From positions 4,466,784 through 4,530,783 of the forward strand of contig NC_079210.1 of assembly GCF_026745355.1 (NCBI RefSeq): a stretch of DNA of 64,000 nt, in the 5' to 3' direction. Made by a program: the position numbers and the translations under genes. Under the pieces are notes generated by a model. The model worked only from the letters and a program-made list of their open reading frames with translations, ran no database searches and had not been told where the DNA came from. The stretch's first letter is position 1; every line of letters begins with the position of its first letter. The stretch is from Beta vulgaris subsp. vulgaris (taxonomy: Eukaryota > Streptophyta > Magnoliopsida > Caryophyllales > Amaranthaceae). Below, piece by piece: positions 43,318-54,514 of the stretch.

Positions 43318-44800
43318 TGGACGCCCCTAATGCTGCCGCCATATCATCTTCCGCTGCCTCCTCCTCGACGTCGTTGTTTCCACACGTCACCGCCAACTCG
43401 ACTCACGCGGCGCTAGGACCCGCCGCTGCAGCCCGTTTTACCGGGCCTATTCGAACGTTGTCCTCCGCTACCACACTGTAGGGAGTGGCTGCTAGCGCTG
43501 GTTTCTCCATCCCTCTTCCGTCGAGTTCGGGCTCCTTCTTCTCCGCGTCGACTTTCTCGCGGCACACAGCCCCCAACCGAGGGGTTCTCCTTGGTTTCCA
43601 CCCGCTTTTGCCCAACCGGCGCTGCAGTACACCGCTTCTTCTTCACCTATGGTTGCCCTGACGGTCCTGGCGCCGGTGTTCTCCCTCTCGCAGTTGTCTA
43701 CCCCTAATCTTACGAATTTGGTAACCATCACTCTTTCTTCCCCTGAGGATTATCTTCTATGAAAAACTCAAATTACTTGCCTTCTGCTATCTCATCAATT
43801 ACTTGGTCTTGTTGGTGGTACTGTTATTATTCCTCCTGGTACTGTAATTGATGACTCTAGTAATACTGTTCACAATGTGCACTTTTATGAATACCTTCTT
43901 ATTGATCAACAAGTAAAATCATGGATTTTCGCTATTTTGTCTCGTGATGTTTTTGTTGATGTTCATGATTTGCACACCTCTCTGGATATTTAAAATATAT
44001 TACAATCTCATTTTATGCATGCAAGTATGGCTCGTTCTATGGAATTAAAGGGACGTTTGTCTCGTATTAAAAAGACAGATTCCGAGTCTATGGATGGTTA
44101 CTTACGTGAGATCAAGGTGATTGTTGATTCTCTTGCTGCCATTCAGTGTCTTGTGTCGAACCAGGATTTAGTGCAGTATACTCTTTTTGGTCTGGATCGT
44201 GATTCTGAATATGATCACATTGTTACTACTTTGCTGCATTATCTGTTCCTTCTTAGTTTTGATGATCTACGGCCTAAGTTGTTCCGTCATGAACAACGTT
44301 TGAAAAATTCAAAGGATGGATCTGATTCCTCCTCTCATCATGCCTTACTTGACGTTCAATCTACTGGTTCTGGATCAAGTTCCTCCTTAAAGTCTAATTC
44401 CGGAGGGAGGAATAGGGGACGCAACAACAAAAATCGTGGGGGTAATAATAATCGAAATAAAACTAATCGTGGAAATGGTGGTGGTAATGGGGGTAATAAT
44501 AATTCTCAGCTCGTGGCTCTGGAAACAACAACAACAATGCTAATTGGGGACGCAACAATGGTATGAGTACATATTCTAACTTGTCATCCTATAGTATGCC
44601 TTGCCTAGATTATATTACTAATGATTTGTCGTCCGTAGGGAGTAATTCATCAAGTAGCAACGTAAACTCTACCCCTACTTCCGATACTTGTGGTTTATGT
44701 TGGTTTTCAGGTCATCAAGATGCCTATTGCCCTCAACAATTCAATTCCAATCTGGTACCTGGATTCGGGAGCTGCATCTCACATGACTCCTTAGGATGGT
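43318..44800 (+). pseudogene. Copia gag with zinc knuckle, interrupted
   Basis: ATG at 43318 opens an Ala/Ser/Thr-rich gag start. Stops occur near 43480, 43760 and 43991, then 44015-44566 continues MELKGRLSRIKKTDSESMDG and an Asn/Gly/Arg-rich linker. The zinc knuckle CGLCWFSGHQDAYC lies in 44563-44802. The protease core (LDSGAASHMTP) is out of frame near 44760. Confidence 0.8.
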
Positions 44801-45159
44801 AAGTTTTCTGCTAAAACTACTTATACTGGGTCTAGCTCTGTGGTTGTTGGTAATGCATGGTGCCTTACTCCCAATTAAAAGTACTGGAATTTTAACCTTA
44901 AAAACTGCAAGTCGTCCCCTCCAGTTGTCATCTGTCTGTCACGTTCCTAACTTAAAACATAGTTTATTATCAGTTAACAAATTGTGTCAAGAAAATGATT
45001 GTGTTGTGATTTTTGATAAAATTTTTGTTTCTGTTAAGGACCAGACAACGGGGGAGGTTCTGCTTCAGGGATCCAGTAAGCAAGGTGTTTATCGTCTTCA
45101 GCCTACTGTTGTCCCTCCTGAGTCTCCAGTTCCTGCTTTTCTAGCCACTAATTTATAAG

Positions 45160-45777
45160 GAGTCGGGTGACGTTTGGCATGCTCGTCTGGGTCATACCTC
45201 TTCTAGAATTTTAGGCTCTTTATTTTCCAATAACTTTATCACATGTACTTCTAAGTTTCATTATGATTGTGTTGGATGTAAGTTAGGAAAGATACATCGT
45301 TTACCTTTTGATTCAGTTGAACATGTCTCTCCATATCCATTATATAAAATTCATAGTGATCTTTGGCAATCTCCTGTTTTGTCAAATCAATTATTTCGTT
45401 ATTATGTTGTATTTGTTGATGATTTCTCACATTATTCATGGATTTATCCTTTACGTCGAAAATCGGATGCTTATTCTCAATTTATTGTTTTTCAAAAGAT
45501 GGTTGAAAATCTTTTTAATTGCAAGATTAAATTTTTTCAAAGCGATGGAGGTAGGGAATTCGATAATTCTCCTCTTCTGCAACAATTTCGTGATCATGGT
45601 ATAATTTTTCAAAAATCCTATCCCCATACTCCAACTCAAAACGGTGTTGCAAAACGAAAACATCGTCATATAATTAAAATGGCTCGTACTATGATAATTC
45701 ATTCTGACTTTCCTACTGAATTTTGGGTTGATGCATCATATACTGCCACCTACATCATAAATAGATTGTCCAGCTAG
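45160..45777 (+). pseudogene. Copia integrase, interrupted
   Basis: Zinc region (HARLGHTSS, then CVGCKLGK) from 45175 and the catalytic core: Asp in IHSDLWQSP, Asp in FFQSDGGREF, then TPTQNGVAKRKHRH, where Lys stands at the glutamate position of the DDE triad. A TAG stop follows NRLSS at 45775. Confidence 0.85.
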
Positions 45778-46599
45778 GTTTTAGGGGGTGTTTCACCTTT
45801 TGAAAAATTATTTCATCGTCCCCCTTCCTATCATTTTTTGAAAATGTTTGGTTGTGAATGCTTCCCTTTGTTCCTGAATTCTAAAAATCACAAACTACAA
45901 CCTAAGCCTAAAACATATGTTTTTATTGGATATACCCTGAATTATAAAGGTTATCGTTGTTTTGACACCTCCACTAACAAAGTCTTTACTAGTATGTCGT
46001 CATGTTCTTTTTCATGAACATAAGTTTTCGTATCGTGCTCTTGTTGGTCCTACGTCTCCCGTGCCCCACACCTCTCCTCTGGTCCCGTCTTATGACTGGC
46101 ATCTCACTAACGTTGCTAGTGAGACTTCCTCGGTTTCTGTGTCTTGGTCCTTGTTGGACCCCACTCGCACACACAGCTTCGCTGCCTCGTCGCACACAGC
46201 CCAGCCCGCGCCCTATATTGCGCCCAGCCCCACTCCCTCGTCTGCGTCGCCCACTGTCCAGCCAACGCTTGATGGGATGGCAGGGCCTCTTCCGTCTCCT
46301 GCCCAGCACGCTGTCGCACCAGCGAGTGCTGGTCGTCCCTCGCCTACTGCAGTGCGTGGCACACCCCTCCCGTCTACTGGCTGGCCCGCTGGCTCTCCAG
46401 CGACTGCTAGTCCAGCTTTGCCTGCTGCCTACGAGGGTAGCCTGCCTCCCCGTGCTGCAGGTCCTTTCCCCCCTCCTATGACACGCCTAGTTCATCTCCA
46501 TCGCCGTCTCGTCTTGTTTCACCCAACCCACTCGTTCTTACATCGACTACTGTAGTTTTCAACCATCATCCCATGGTTACTCGCTTAAAAGACGGAGTC

Positions 46600-47445
46600 T
46601 CTAAGCCAAAGGTCTTTATGAATTTAAAAACTGATGTTGTCGAGTTTGAACCCACTAATTTTAAACAAGCTTCTAAAGACTCACGTTGGCGTCAAGCTAT
46701 GTTAGATGAATATTAGGCTTTAATTAATAATGCCACTTGGGAGTTGGTACCTCGCAACTATGATAAGAATTTACTTGGTTATAAGTGGGTTTATCGGATT
46801 AAATACAATAATGATGGTACTATGGAGCGTTTCAAAGCCGGGTTTGTCGTTTTTTGAAATCACCAGCAGGCAGGTATTGATTACTTTGAAACCTTTAGTC
46901 CTGTTGTTAAGCCTAATACTGTTCTCTTAGTTCTTACTATTGCTGTTTATCTTAAATGGTTTATTCGTCCATTAGATGTCAAAAATGCTTTTCTTCATGG
47001 GTTTCTTCATGAAGAGGTTTATATGCGTCAACCTCCGGGTTTTTTTCATCCCTCTAAACCTCATCATATTTATGGTTTGAAACAAGCTCCTAGAGCTTGG
47101 TTCTCTCGGTTCAGCAATTTCCTCTTATTTATTGGTTTCAAATGCAGCAATTGTGACACTTCCATGTTCACCCTCAAAATTCGTGGTCATCTTATAATTC
47201 TCCAATTATATGTTGATGACATTGTCCTTACTGGTAGTAGCTCTTCCCTTGTTACGAAATTCATCTCTGTTCTTTCTTCTCAGTAGCTATGAAGGATTTA
47301 AGGGATCTTATTCATTACTTCTTAGGTGTTCAGGTGGTGCGTACTCCCTCTGGTTTATTTTTGTCTCAACATAAGTATGTATCTGATTTACTTCGTAAAT
47401 TTCATCTTCATAGTGTTAAACCAGTTACCATTCATGTTGTCTCTA
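46600..47445 (+). pseudogene. Copia reverse transcriptase, fragmented
   Basis: Starts near DSRWRQAMLDE with an in-frame TAG at 46714, then WELVPRNYDKNLLGYKWVYR, a frameshift near 46850, AFLHGFLHEEVYMRQPPGF, and LQLYVDDIVLTGSS with the catalytic YVDD. A stop at 47284 and loss of everything after 47440 complete the decay. Confidence 0.85.
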
Positions 47446-47599
47446 GAGTAACATTGTCTCTGCGGGATCTTATACTTCTTAGGTGTTCAGGTGGTGCGAC
47501 ATTCTTCTTCCATTCTTCTTCTTGCTGTAATTTGTTCTCTATACTCTTACACTTTGAGCAACAAAGGAAGAGATTTGTAAGAATTGTTAACCTCCTTTT

Positions 47600-48403
47600 T
47601 TGATATACTTGTTTTTCTTTGCTAAACGGGTCAAACAAGAAAATAATTGATCTTTGTAATTATGTTTTTCAGAGTTGTAATGAGAAAGGATTGATTTTTT
47701 TGGGAATAGGAGGTGACAGAGGTATCATTAATGGAGTTTTAAAAATGGGAAAGGAAGTGCGTGAAAATAGCAGGCAAGAAAGAGAAATGCGTGGAGTTGG
47801 ATTTTTTTTATTTTTTTCTACTTTGGGCAGACATAGAAAATTGAACCCTTATATTTCGGACGACCTGTGTGATTGCTCACTTTACATAGAGCCTTAGCCG
47901 AGCCTGGGAAAGATTTAACAATTGTCATGTCTCATATGTGAAAGTTGTAACTTGAACATCAACTTTACTAGTCCCTCCATTCTTTTTCAATGTTTCAGCT
48001 GGTTGGAAATCATCACGCACGAGAGCAGAACTAGTGACATGAAAAGAAAACGAAGGATTTACTATAAATAGTTATGCTTGTGCGAAAATTGTTTGGAGTG
48101 TCCCCCGCTACGTTGTTCGGACTCTCTATTTTACCCAAATACCTATATCGGATTCTCGATACTCGAACATGGATGGGACACTTAGACATTTTATTTCGGG
48201 CTAAAAAATTGAAAAGTTTTAAAAGTAGCCAAGTCGAACACTCGAACACTTACCTTTGTCGGACAAGGTACCCGAGTCCGGAAACATAGATCCCCCGCTA
48301 GCCGTGAGCGTTGTGCCAATCATCCAAAATATGGAGTGTTGTTTTTCTAGATTGTAGTATTAAGAAAATAAAAACTTGAGTGGAATAGAGGCTTTTTAGG
48401 GAG
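47600..48403. other. Stretch with no recognised gene
   Basis: Frames at 47619-47897 and 48074-48289 show no family signature. GTCGAACACTCGAACACTTA and CCCGAGTCCGGA-like words near 48230-48280 suggest repeat DNA. Confidence 0.4.
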
Positions 48404-48579
48404 ATGGGGCCTGTTCTCCCAAGCTTATTTTCAGTTCAGTTCAGTTCAACTCCAATCAGTTCAGTTCAGTCCAGTTCAGCTCCAATCAGTTCAGTTCAGT
48501 TCAGTTCAGCTCCATTCTTCTATAACCATTTTGTTAAATATTATTATTATGTTGGTATAATTTATTTTACTAATTACTC

Positions 48580-48678
<99 letters not shown>

Positions 48679-48696
48679 TATATTATTATTATTATA

Positions 48697-48756
<60 letters not shown>

Positions 48757-48815
48757 CATTATTATTATTTATTATTATTGTTGTTTCTATATGTTATTTT
48801 GTTTATTATAGCTTT

Positions 48816-48891
<76 letters not shown>

Positions 48892-49490
48892 ATTAGGAGG
48901 AACATGGTTTAGGTCAAAGCACAATAAACCCACTTTTTTTAGCCCATAAACCAATCAAATCGCGTCAAGACGGTTTATGATGTAATTTTCGCGGTCCAAC
49001 CCAATCATTATTTTTATTACTAAATATTTTTATATTATTAAATCTAGTTATTAAAATAGTAATATTAATTTACTTCTTAGATATTATTACTATTATATAT
49101 CATCATCAAGTATTAATATATGAATATAAATAATATAAAATAATTATTATTAATTATCATAATTATCATTAATTATTATTATTAATTTATGATTATTAAT
49201 ATTATATATTAATAACTATCATTTAAAAATATCCAAAATACTATTATTATTATTATTATTCATTATTATTACTTATCATTGTAATTATTATTTAATATTC
49301 AAATTATTATTGTTTAAAATATTATTTATATATTTATTACATTCAATTTAAAATAATTTAATTTAATTCAATTCAATTCAATTCAGTTCAGTTCAGTTCA
49401 GTTCTGTTCAGTTCAGTTCAGCTCCAATAAGTTCAATTCAGTTCAGTTCAGTTCAGCTGTTTTATGCCGAAGAGAACAGGCCCTTGGTTT
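48404..49490. repeat. (TTA)n microsatellite island flanked by CAGTT arrays
   Basis: A near-pure TTA/ATT tract runs from about 48550 to 48890 with a few interruptions, then TTA-rich DNA to 49330. Pentamer arrays of TTCAG/CAGTT lie on both sides (48430-48512 and 49370-49460) in the same orientation. Short inverted ends GGGCCTGTTCTC (48407) and its inverse GAGAACAGGCCC (49473-49484) suggest that the whole unit is a mobile element. A 135-residue Tyr/Ile frame here is an artefact. Confidence 0.75.
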
Positions 49491-49599
49491 CATAAAACTC
49501 ATCTGTTCTACAATAAAAAAATCTTGTGCGTTTAGAGCTTTCATATGTGAGCTATTCTTTTAACTCTTATATGGTTGTACCAATAGATTTTTGTTGTTT

Positions 49600-49985
49600 T
49601 AGCCTTCCCCAAATAACTCCAAAATGCTATGTTTAGCTATATTATTTGAAAATAAACTGAATCTGATACGATAAAGTTGAAACTAATAAAGTGTTGAAAT
49701 TGATAAGGTAGCTAATTAGTTTAATTATTTGACAAAATTAGTTGCTTAAGTTACTAAATTATTTTGGCAAAATTAGTTGTTATCAAAATTTTAGAAAGAT
49801 TTTCCAAAATTCCAGTCACTTGATTTTGCAAGATTCTAATTGATCATTTAAGTCATTTTAACGACCTGAAATATTCTTTTAGGTACTCTCCAAACACTTC
49901 TATTCATTTTAGCACCTAAAATATGTTAGCACCTTAAAGGTAACTAAAATACTTTCCCAAATAGAGCCACAATATACTACATGAA
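49600..49985. repeat. Dispersed repeat, copy 1 (second copy 57545-57925)
   Basis: Both copies contain ATTGATAAGGTAGCT, ATTATTTTGGCAAAATTAGT and ACCTAAAATATGTTAGCA in the same order. The right end (inverse of CTATTTGGGAAAGTATTTTAG) resembles hAT-MITE ends. No coding. Confidence 0.7.
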
Positions 49986-50315
49986 TTAAGGTTGGCCTAT
50001 TTAGTTGGAAGTCTTCATTCTACTCCCTTTAACAAGCGTCCAATTCTTACTCCTTGCAAAGTAAGATCGATGTTCAATTTTCCCGACACTTATACAAGGA
50101 ATATTCATCTTACCCTAAAAAAAACTCCAAATAAAATATTTAACCGATCATATTAACTTTGTATATTTTAAAGTAGCCTAATATATATAGGTATGCCGAT
50201 GCAACAAATGCTTGTTCTACAACTGCTACTTGAAAGTCAGACATCAATCCAATCTTTTGGCAAACACTAACCAGAAAACCAAAATAAGATAGAGGCTGAA
50301 TAACAATCAGTAGGC

Positions 50316-53244
50316 ATGGAGATTGAACCTCAATTACTTGGATCATCAAATCCACCACACATCCTCATATTTCCATTACCAATGCAAGGCCCAGTGAACT
50401 CAATGCTCAAGCTAGCGGAGTTGCTCATCCTCTCCGCAGATAACATTCATGCCACCTTCCTCACAACCGATGTGGTCTACCGCCAACTCATTGTCTCGGC
50501 TCGTGCAAAGGAACGCTTTGATCAGAACCCACGATTTTCTTTTCGTACCTTCTCAGACGGCCTCCCCAATGACCACCCTCGAGGTGGTGATAAGTTCTTA
50601 GAGATGTTAGATGCCGTAAAAACTGTTAGCCATCCAATAGTCAGGGAAATTGTATCATCAGGTGATACACACACAAGTAGCAGTGAAACTAATCAAACTT
50701 TGGAGGTTGTTTTAAGTCCCCTTGTGACATGTATTGTGTCAGATGGATTATACAACTTTGCCTTGGATGTTGGTAATGAAGTTGGAATACCAGTTTTTTA
50801 TTTTGAGACTATGAGCCCCAGCTGCCTTTGGGTTTATCTTTGTCTACCAAAATTAGTTGAAGCTGGAGAGGTACCATTTACAGGTACCAGAGTCTACCTT
50901 TGATCTTCTAATTGTAATTAGTACTCTCTGCCTTAATAATGCTTTATGTTTTCTTATTTCTGATACAAAGCCTAAAAACTTAAAATTTGAAAAGGTTACT
51001 ATATGGAGAAAAAGGATCACTAAATATAATAAGTGGTTTTGGTCCACAATAATATTATTATGGACCAGGTCTACACAACACTAACTCGTCAACATCTCAT
51101 TAGTTTGAATGATTGCTTTGCATGATGTCATTCCTTTTGCTGTATTTTTCATACCTTTCAAAACATTTGTTTTAAGAGTGATTTATTAGAAGACATTTCT
51201 CTATATAATTTGATCAAAAATTCTTTTACACGATGTGCCATACAATTAGTTAATGGTCTGAAGTAAACAGCTCACAAATTACGAATGAGGTTATCGATAA
51301 ACATTAGTAAGATTTTAACGACATTGGTGTATTAATTGTATCAGTAAAGTTAATGTGTCATTTTTGGGAATTTGATACAGGCCGATATCATGCCACTTTA
51401 TTATTAATGGTATAAATCAGGTCATGCTTTGTGAGATCTAGATTAATCTTTGGTTTATAATCGGCTTGCCAATAGTAAACAAGGATAGCAGAAAGAGGGA
51501 AGCACTTGTGAGAACTAAGCCATATTAACGCGTAGCTTTTTAGCTAATCTTTGATTTTCTAATACAAAAATATTGGTGTAAATCTTTGGTTGTATGTAAA
51601 CCATCATTCAAACTCACATGAGATTTAAGATTTGAAAGTTAGCTTTATCAATTCCCACTTGCTGCACTGATGAGGACTTAGCACTCCAAACTATTCAACA
51701 TTATTACAGCAATTGGTGATTATACTAAAGCACAACTTCAGATCTCAAATACCGGACCATATACATGTCTATATGGAAGAATTTTAAAAGAAGAAACAAA
51801 AGGACTTGGAGGAATCTGGATTTAAGTTGATTTCTTAAAGTAGACTTATTATAAAATTTCGATTAGTTGAAGATCGAGTTTTCTTGAACGTAACGTGCTC
51901 ATCTAATTTATTAGAATTAATTATTTGAACTTATTAAAACTTCTTGAGCCCATGAACAACCCAAAGTGTTGTCCCACAATTTGGAATTAGGGGGAGTGTT
52001 GGGATGTCCACTTTGAGGAAATATATGAGTTGTGTGCACTTTATACGGTTGAGGGTTGTTCCCCTATTGCCATATAGTTTTGAGGTGAAACCTCTGTGGT
52101 CTCTAGAGTGGATTTGCACTTGTGCGTGGCGGGCGCGATCCAGACCTGTTTAATAAAACTTAATTAAATTTGTTTGTAAGTTGTTAAAAACTTTTCTCAA
52201 CTTAAATTTAGTAATTCAATAGTTTAGTTAATGAATTTAGTGCGCATTTGCATATATACAGAAAACAGCGATTTAGATGCATTATTAGTGAATGTCCCTG
52301 GCATGGATGGTTATCTGCGTCGGCGTGACCTTCCAGACTTTTGTCGAGCTCGTGATGCCACCGACGATATAATGTTGCAGCGAGTTCTGGAACAGGTCCA
52401 ACAGATGCAACGCGCTCAAGGCATCATTCTCAACACATTTGAAGACTTAGATTCACATTTGCTCTCTTATATGCGCTCTCATTGTCCGAATCCTATTTAC
52501 ACCATCGGACCATTACATTTAAGTCTCAAGGAAAGATTGCAAGCAAACGCTCTATCATCGAATCAACCATTCGTATATTCAGATCATTCAAATAGTTTGT
52601 GGCAAGAGGATAGAAATTGCATGGCATGGCTTGACAAGCAACCACTAAGATCAGTCATCTTCTGTAGTTTCGGAAGCCAAGTAGTCATTACGAAAGAGCA
52701 ACTTACGGAGTTTTTGCATGGTTTGGTCGATAGTGAAACTTTGTTCTTGTGGATGAATAGACCAGGATCTGTTATTGGCTTGGAAGAAAATTATGAAATG
52801 TTAGAAAAACAAGTTTTAATGCATGGTGACTTACTTAAAGGCATCAAGAAAAATGGGTGTATAGTTAGTTGGGTTCCACAAGTTGAGGTTTTAAGCCATC
52901 CGGCTATAGGAGGATTTTTGACTCATGGTGGTTGGAACTCGGTTATAGAAAGTGTAGTCGCGGGGGTGCCCATGGTTTGTTGGCCTCATTATGTGGATCA
53001 ACTTGTAAATAGTAGGCTCGCGACTGAAGTCTGGAAACTTGGAGTTGACATCAAAGACAGTTGCAATCGAGCCATAGTTGAAAAGGTGGTCAGAGATATC
53101 ATGTATCTAAGAAAGGATGAGCTATTAGAAAATGCAACTAAGATGGCTAATTTGGCATCGACGTCAGTCCAGAAAGGTGGATCTTCCTACGAATCTATGA
53201 AGAATCTAATCAACGACATGGAATCATTAACATCACAAATTTAG
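50316..53244 (+). CDS. UDP-glycosyltransferase, UGT709-like, catalytic His replaced by Pro (UGT-B)
   Basis: Two exons, 50316-50883 and 52262-53244, with a phase-1 GT-AG intron of 1378 bp at the same place as in UGT-A (after EVPF plus one residue). The product has 516 residues. VPGMDGYLRRRDLPDFCR marks it as a close relative of UGT709 enzymes. The PSPG donor box is 393-436 (WVPQ, HGGWNS, final Gln). The partner Asp143 (IVSDG) is kept, but the catalytic His normally after QG is Pro26. N-terminal residues 118-135 form a Ser/Thr-rich insertion absent from UGT-A. It is the convergent counterpart of UGT-A at the far end of the cluster. Intact frame and splice sites suggest expression; transferase activity is uncertain. 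Confidence 0.9.
51930..52160 (+). mobile_element. Possible Copia-type 3' fragment in the UGT-B intron
   Basis: A purine tract TTAGGGGGAG (51987-51996) is followed by TGTTGGGATGTCC and a tail with GGTCTCTAGAGTGG, the layout of a polypurine tract and LTR start. No partner LTR was found in the intron. Confidence 0.35.
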
Positions 53245-53365
53245 AATCATCAATTATCATTAACTTGTTGAGACTAAGATTTTAGAGTAATTTGTTTGAT
53301 TGCTTCCCATCTTTAGTGGTAATTTCTTGTGGCTGGGTCCTTGACTAAGTTAATAAACATAACAA

Positions 53366-53484
53366 AGGATATCTTGGCCTAGTGGTTAAGATTGAGCTAT
53401 TGTGAACGATACGCTACAAGTTCGAATTCCCCTTCCCTTCTTTGTACTTTATATTGCCTTCGTAGCTCAAATTAATAAAAAAAA
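53366..53484 (+). mobile_element. tRNA-derived SINE, second copy
   Basis: Matches the SINE at 16742-16870: GGATATCTTGGCCTAGTGG (A box), AAGTTCGAATTCC (B box), CCCTTCTTTGTA, GCTCAAATTAAT and an A tail. It lies 120 bp downstream of UGT-B. A MITE has inserted in its tail. Confidence 0.8.
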
Positions 53485-53838
53485 GGAAAAATTGACAATA
53501 GAGGTATGAACTTTGGGTGATAATTTTTAAAAGGTCTGAACTATTGATTAACTTGTGTAGGTCCCAACTTTAGGGGGTCTTTACTTTTAACGGGCCTTAG
53601 TGACGTAAAACTGACTGAATAGGTCATCACTTGTAAAATTTGGGTCACATCAGAAGGGTTAATTGAGGGAGGGGTGTAGGAACTAGGTGAGATTTAAAAA
53701 AAAAATCTCCAGTTTTAAGTCGTCGAGGCCCGCTAAAAATTAAGACCCCCTAAAATTGGGACCTACACAGGTTAATCAATAGTTCAAACCTTTTAAAAAT
53801 TATCACCCAAAATTCAGACCGTTATTGTCAACTTTTCC
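53485..53838. mobile_element. Mutator-type MITE, 354 bp, long inverted arms
   Basis: Arms of about 125 bp are inverted copies (GGTGATAATTTTTAAAAGGT, GAACTATTGATTAAC, GTGTAGGTCCCAA). Flanks are the 9-mer TAAAAAAAA on both sides (53476-53484 and 53839-53847), as for Mutator elements, although an A-rich target makes this less informative. Confidence 0.8.
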
Positions 53839-54204
53839 TAAAAAAAAATAATTTCATCACAGTCGCAGTAAATTAATGGGTTTCTTAAGTTAGCATATTA
53901 TACATGTGTTGATTCCCTATATATAAAATATATGGAATATTAGAGTCGGTCTCATATTCCATTTCTTAGTTCTGTTTCTAAGTTCTAAGCCAATGTTAGT
54001 TGTTGTTATGCTTATGTAAGACCTTTTGCTGTAACTTATTGAAATGAAGAAAATATCATTTCCTTTAATAAAATTGTTTCTCTTTTCTTTAGTTGTAACT
54101 AGTCGTTGATCTTCTGCGTGTAATGCACATTTTTCTTTTTCAGCATCACTTGTTACAAATAGATAAATTATTTTAATACCGCCCTAATTCAACTAGATAT
54201 CCAA

Positions 54205-54435
54205 AACTAATCGTTCGGTATCGTTTTTTCTTTCAGTTTTCAGTTTTTTTGAAAACTAAAAACCAAAAACTGAAAACCAGAAAAGTGGTTTTCATTTTTC
54301 AGTTGTCAGTTATTAAAATCATCATGTTCCCAATAAATTTGGCTAATTTTTTATTCATTATAGGACATATATCATATAACTTTCAAAATCAAAAAACCAA
54401 AAAATAGAAAACCACAGTAATACCGAACGGGCCCT
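54205..54435. mobile_element. Probable short MITE with CGTTCGGTAT ends
   Basis: CGTTCGGTATCG on the left and its inverse ATACCGAACGGGCCC on the right frame AT-rich DNA with an internal CTGAAAACCAGAAAAGTGG-type palindrome. Borders are approximate. Confidence 0.45.
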
Positions 54436-54514
54436 AATCTTCCTAGTACAATTTGCAATTTAGTAGGAAGCAAATAATCTCTAAAGAAACTTAACCTAAT
54501 ACACAAACTTTTAT

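Larger units (their letters stand above)
43081..47555 (+). mobile_element. Decayed Ty1/Copia retrotransposon
   Basis: The 5' LTR is 43081-43244 (TG...CA), followed at once by TGGTATCACAGCC, one mismatch from the initiator-tRNA primer site. Gag, protease, integrase and reverse transcriptase follow on the plus strand but with many stops and shifts. No convincing 3' LTR was found. 47446-47555 shares AGAGTAACATT and a TTCTCTA...CTTACA-like end with the 5' LTR and may be its remnant. RNase H is missing. Confidence 0.85.

Noticed and set aside
43403..43731. Minus-strand Arg/Gly-rich frames
   Set aside because: Antisense shadows of the Ala/Ser-rich Copia gag start on the plus strand.
48404..48811. 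135-residue open frame rich in Tyr and Ile
   Set aside because: It is translation of the TTA microsatellite and has no protein-like composition.
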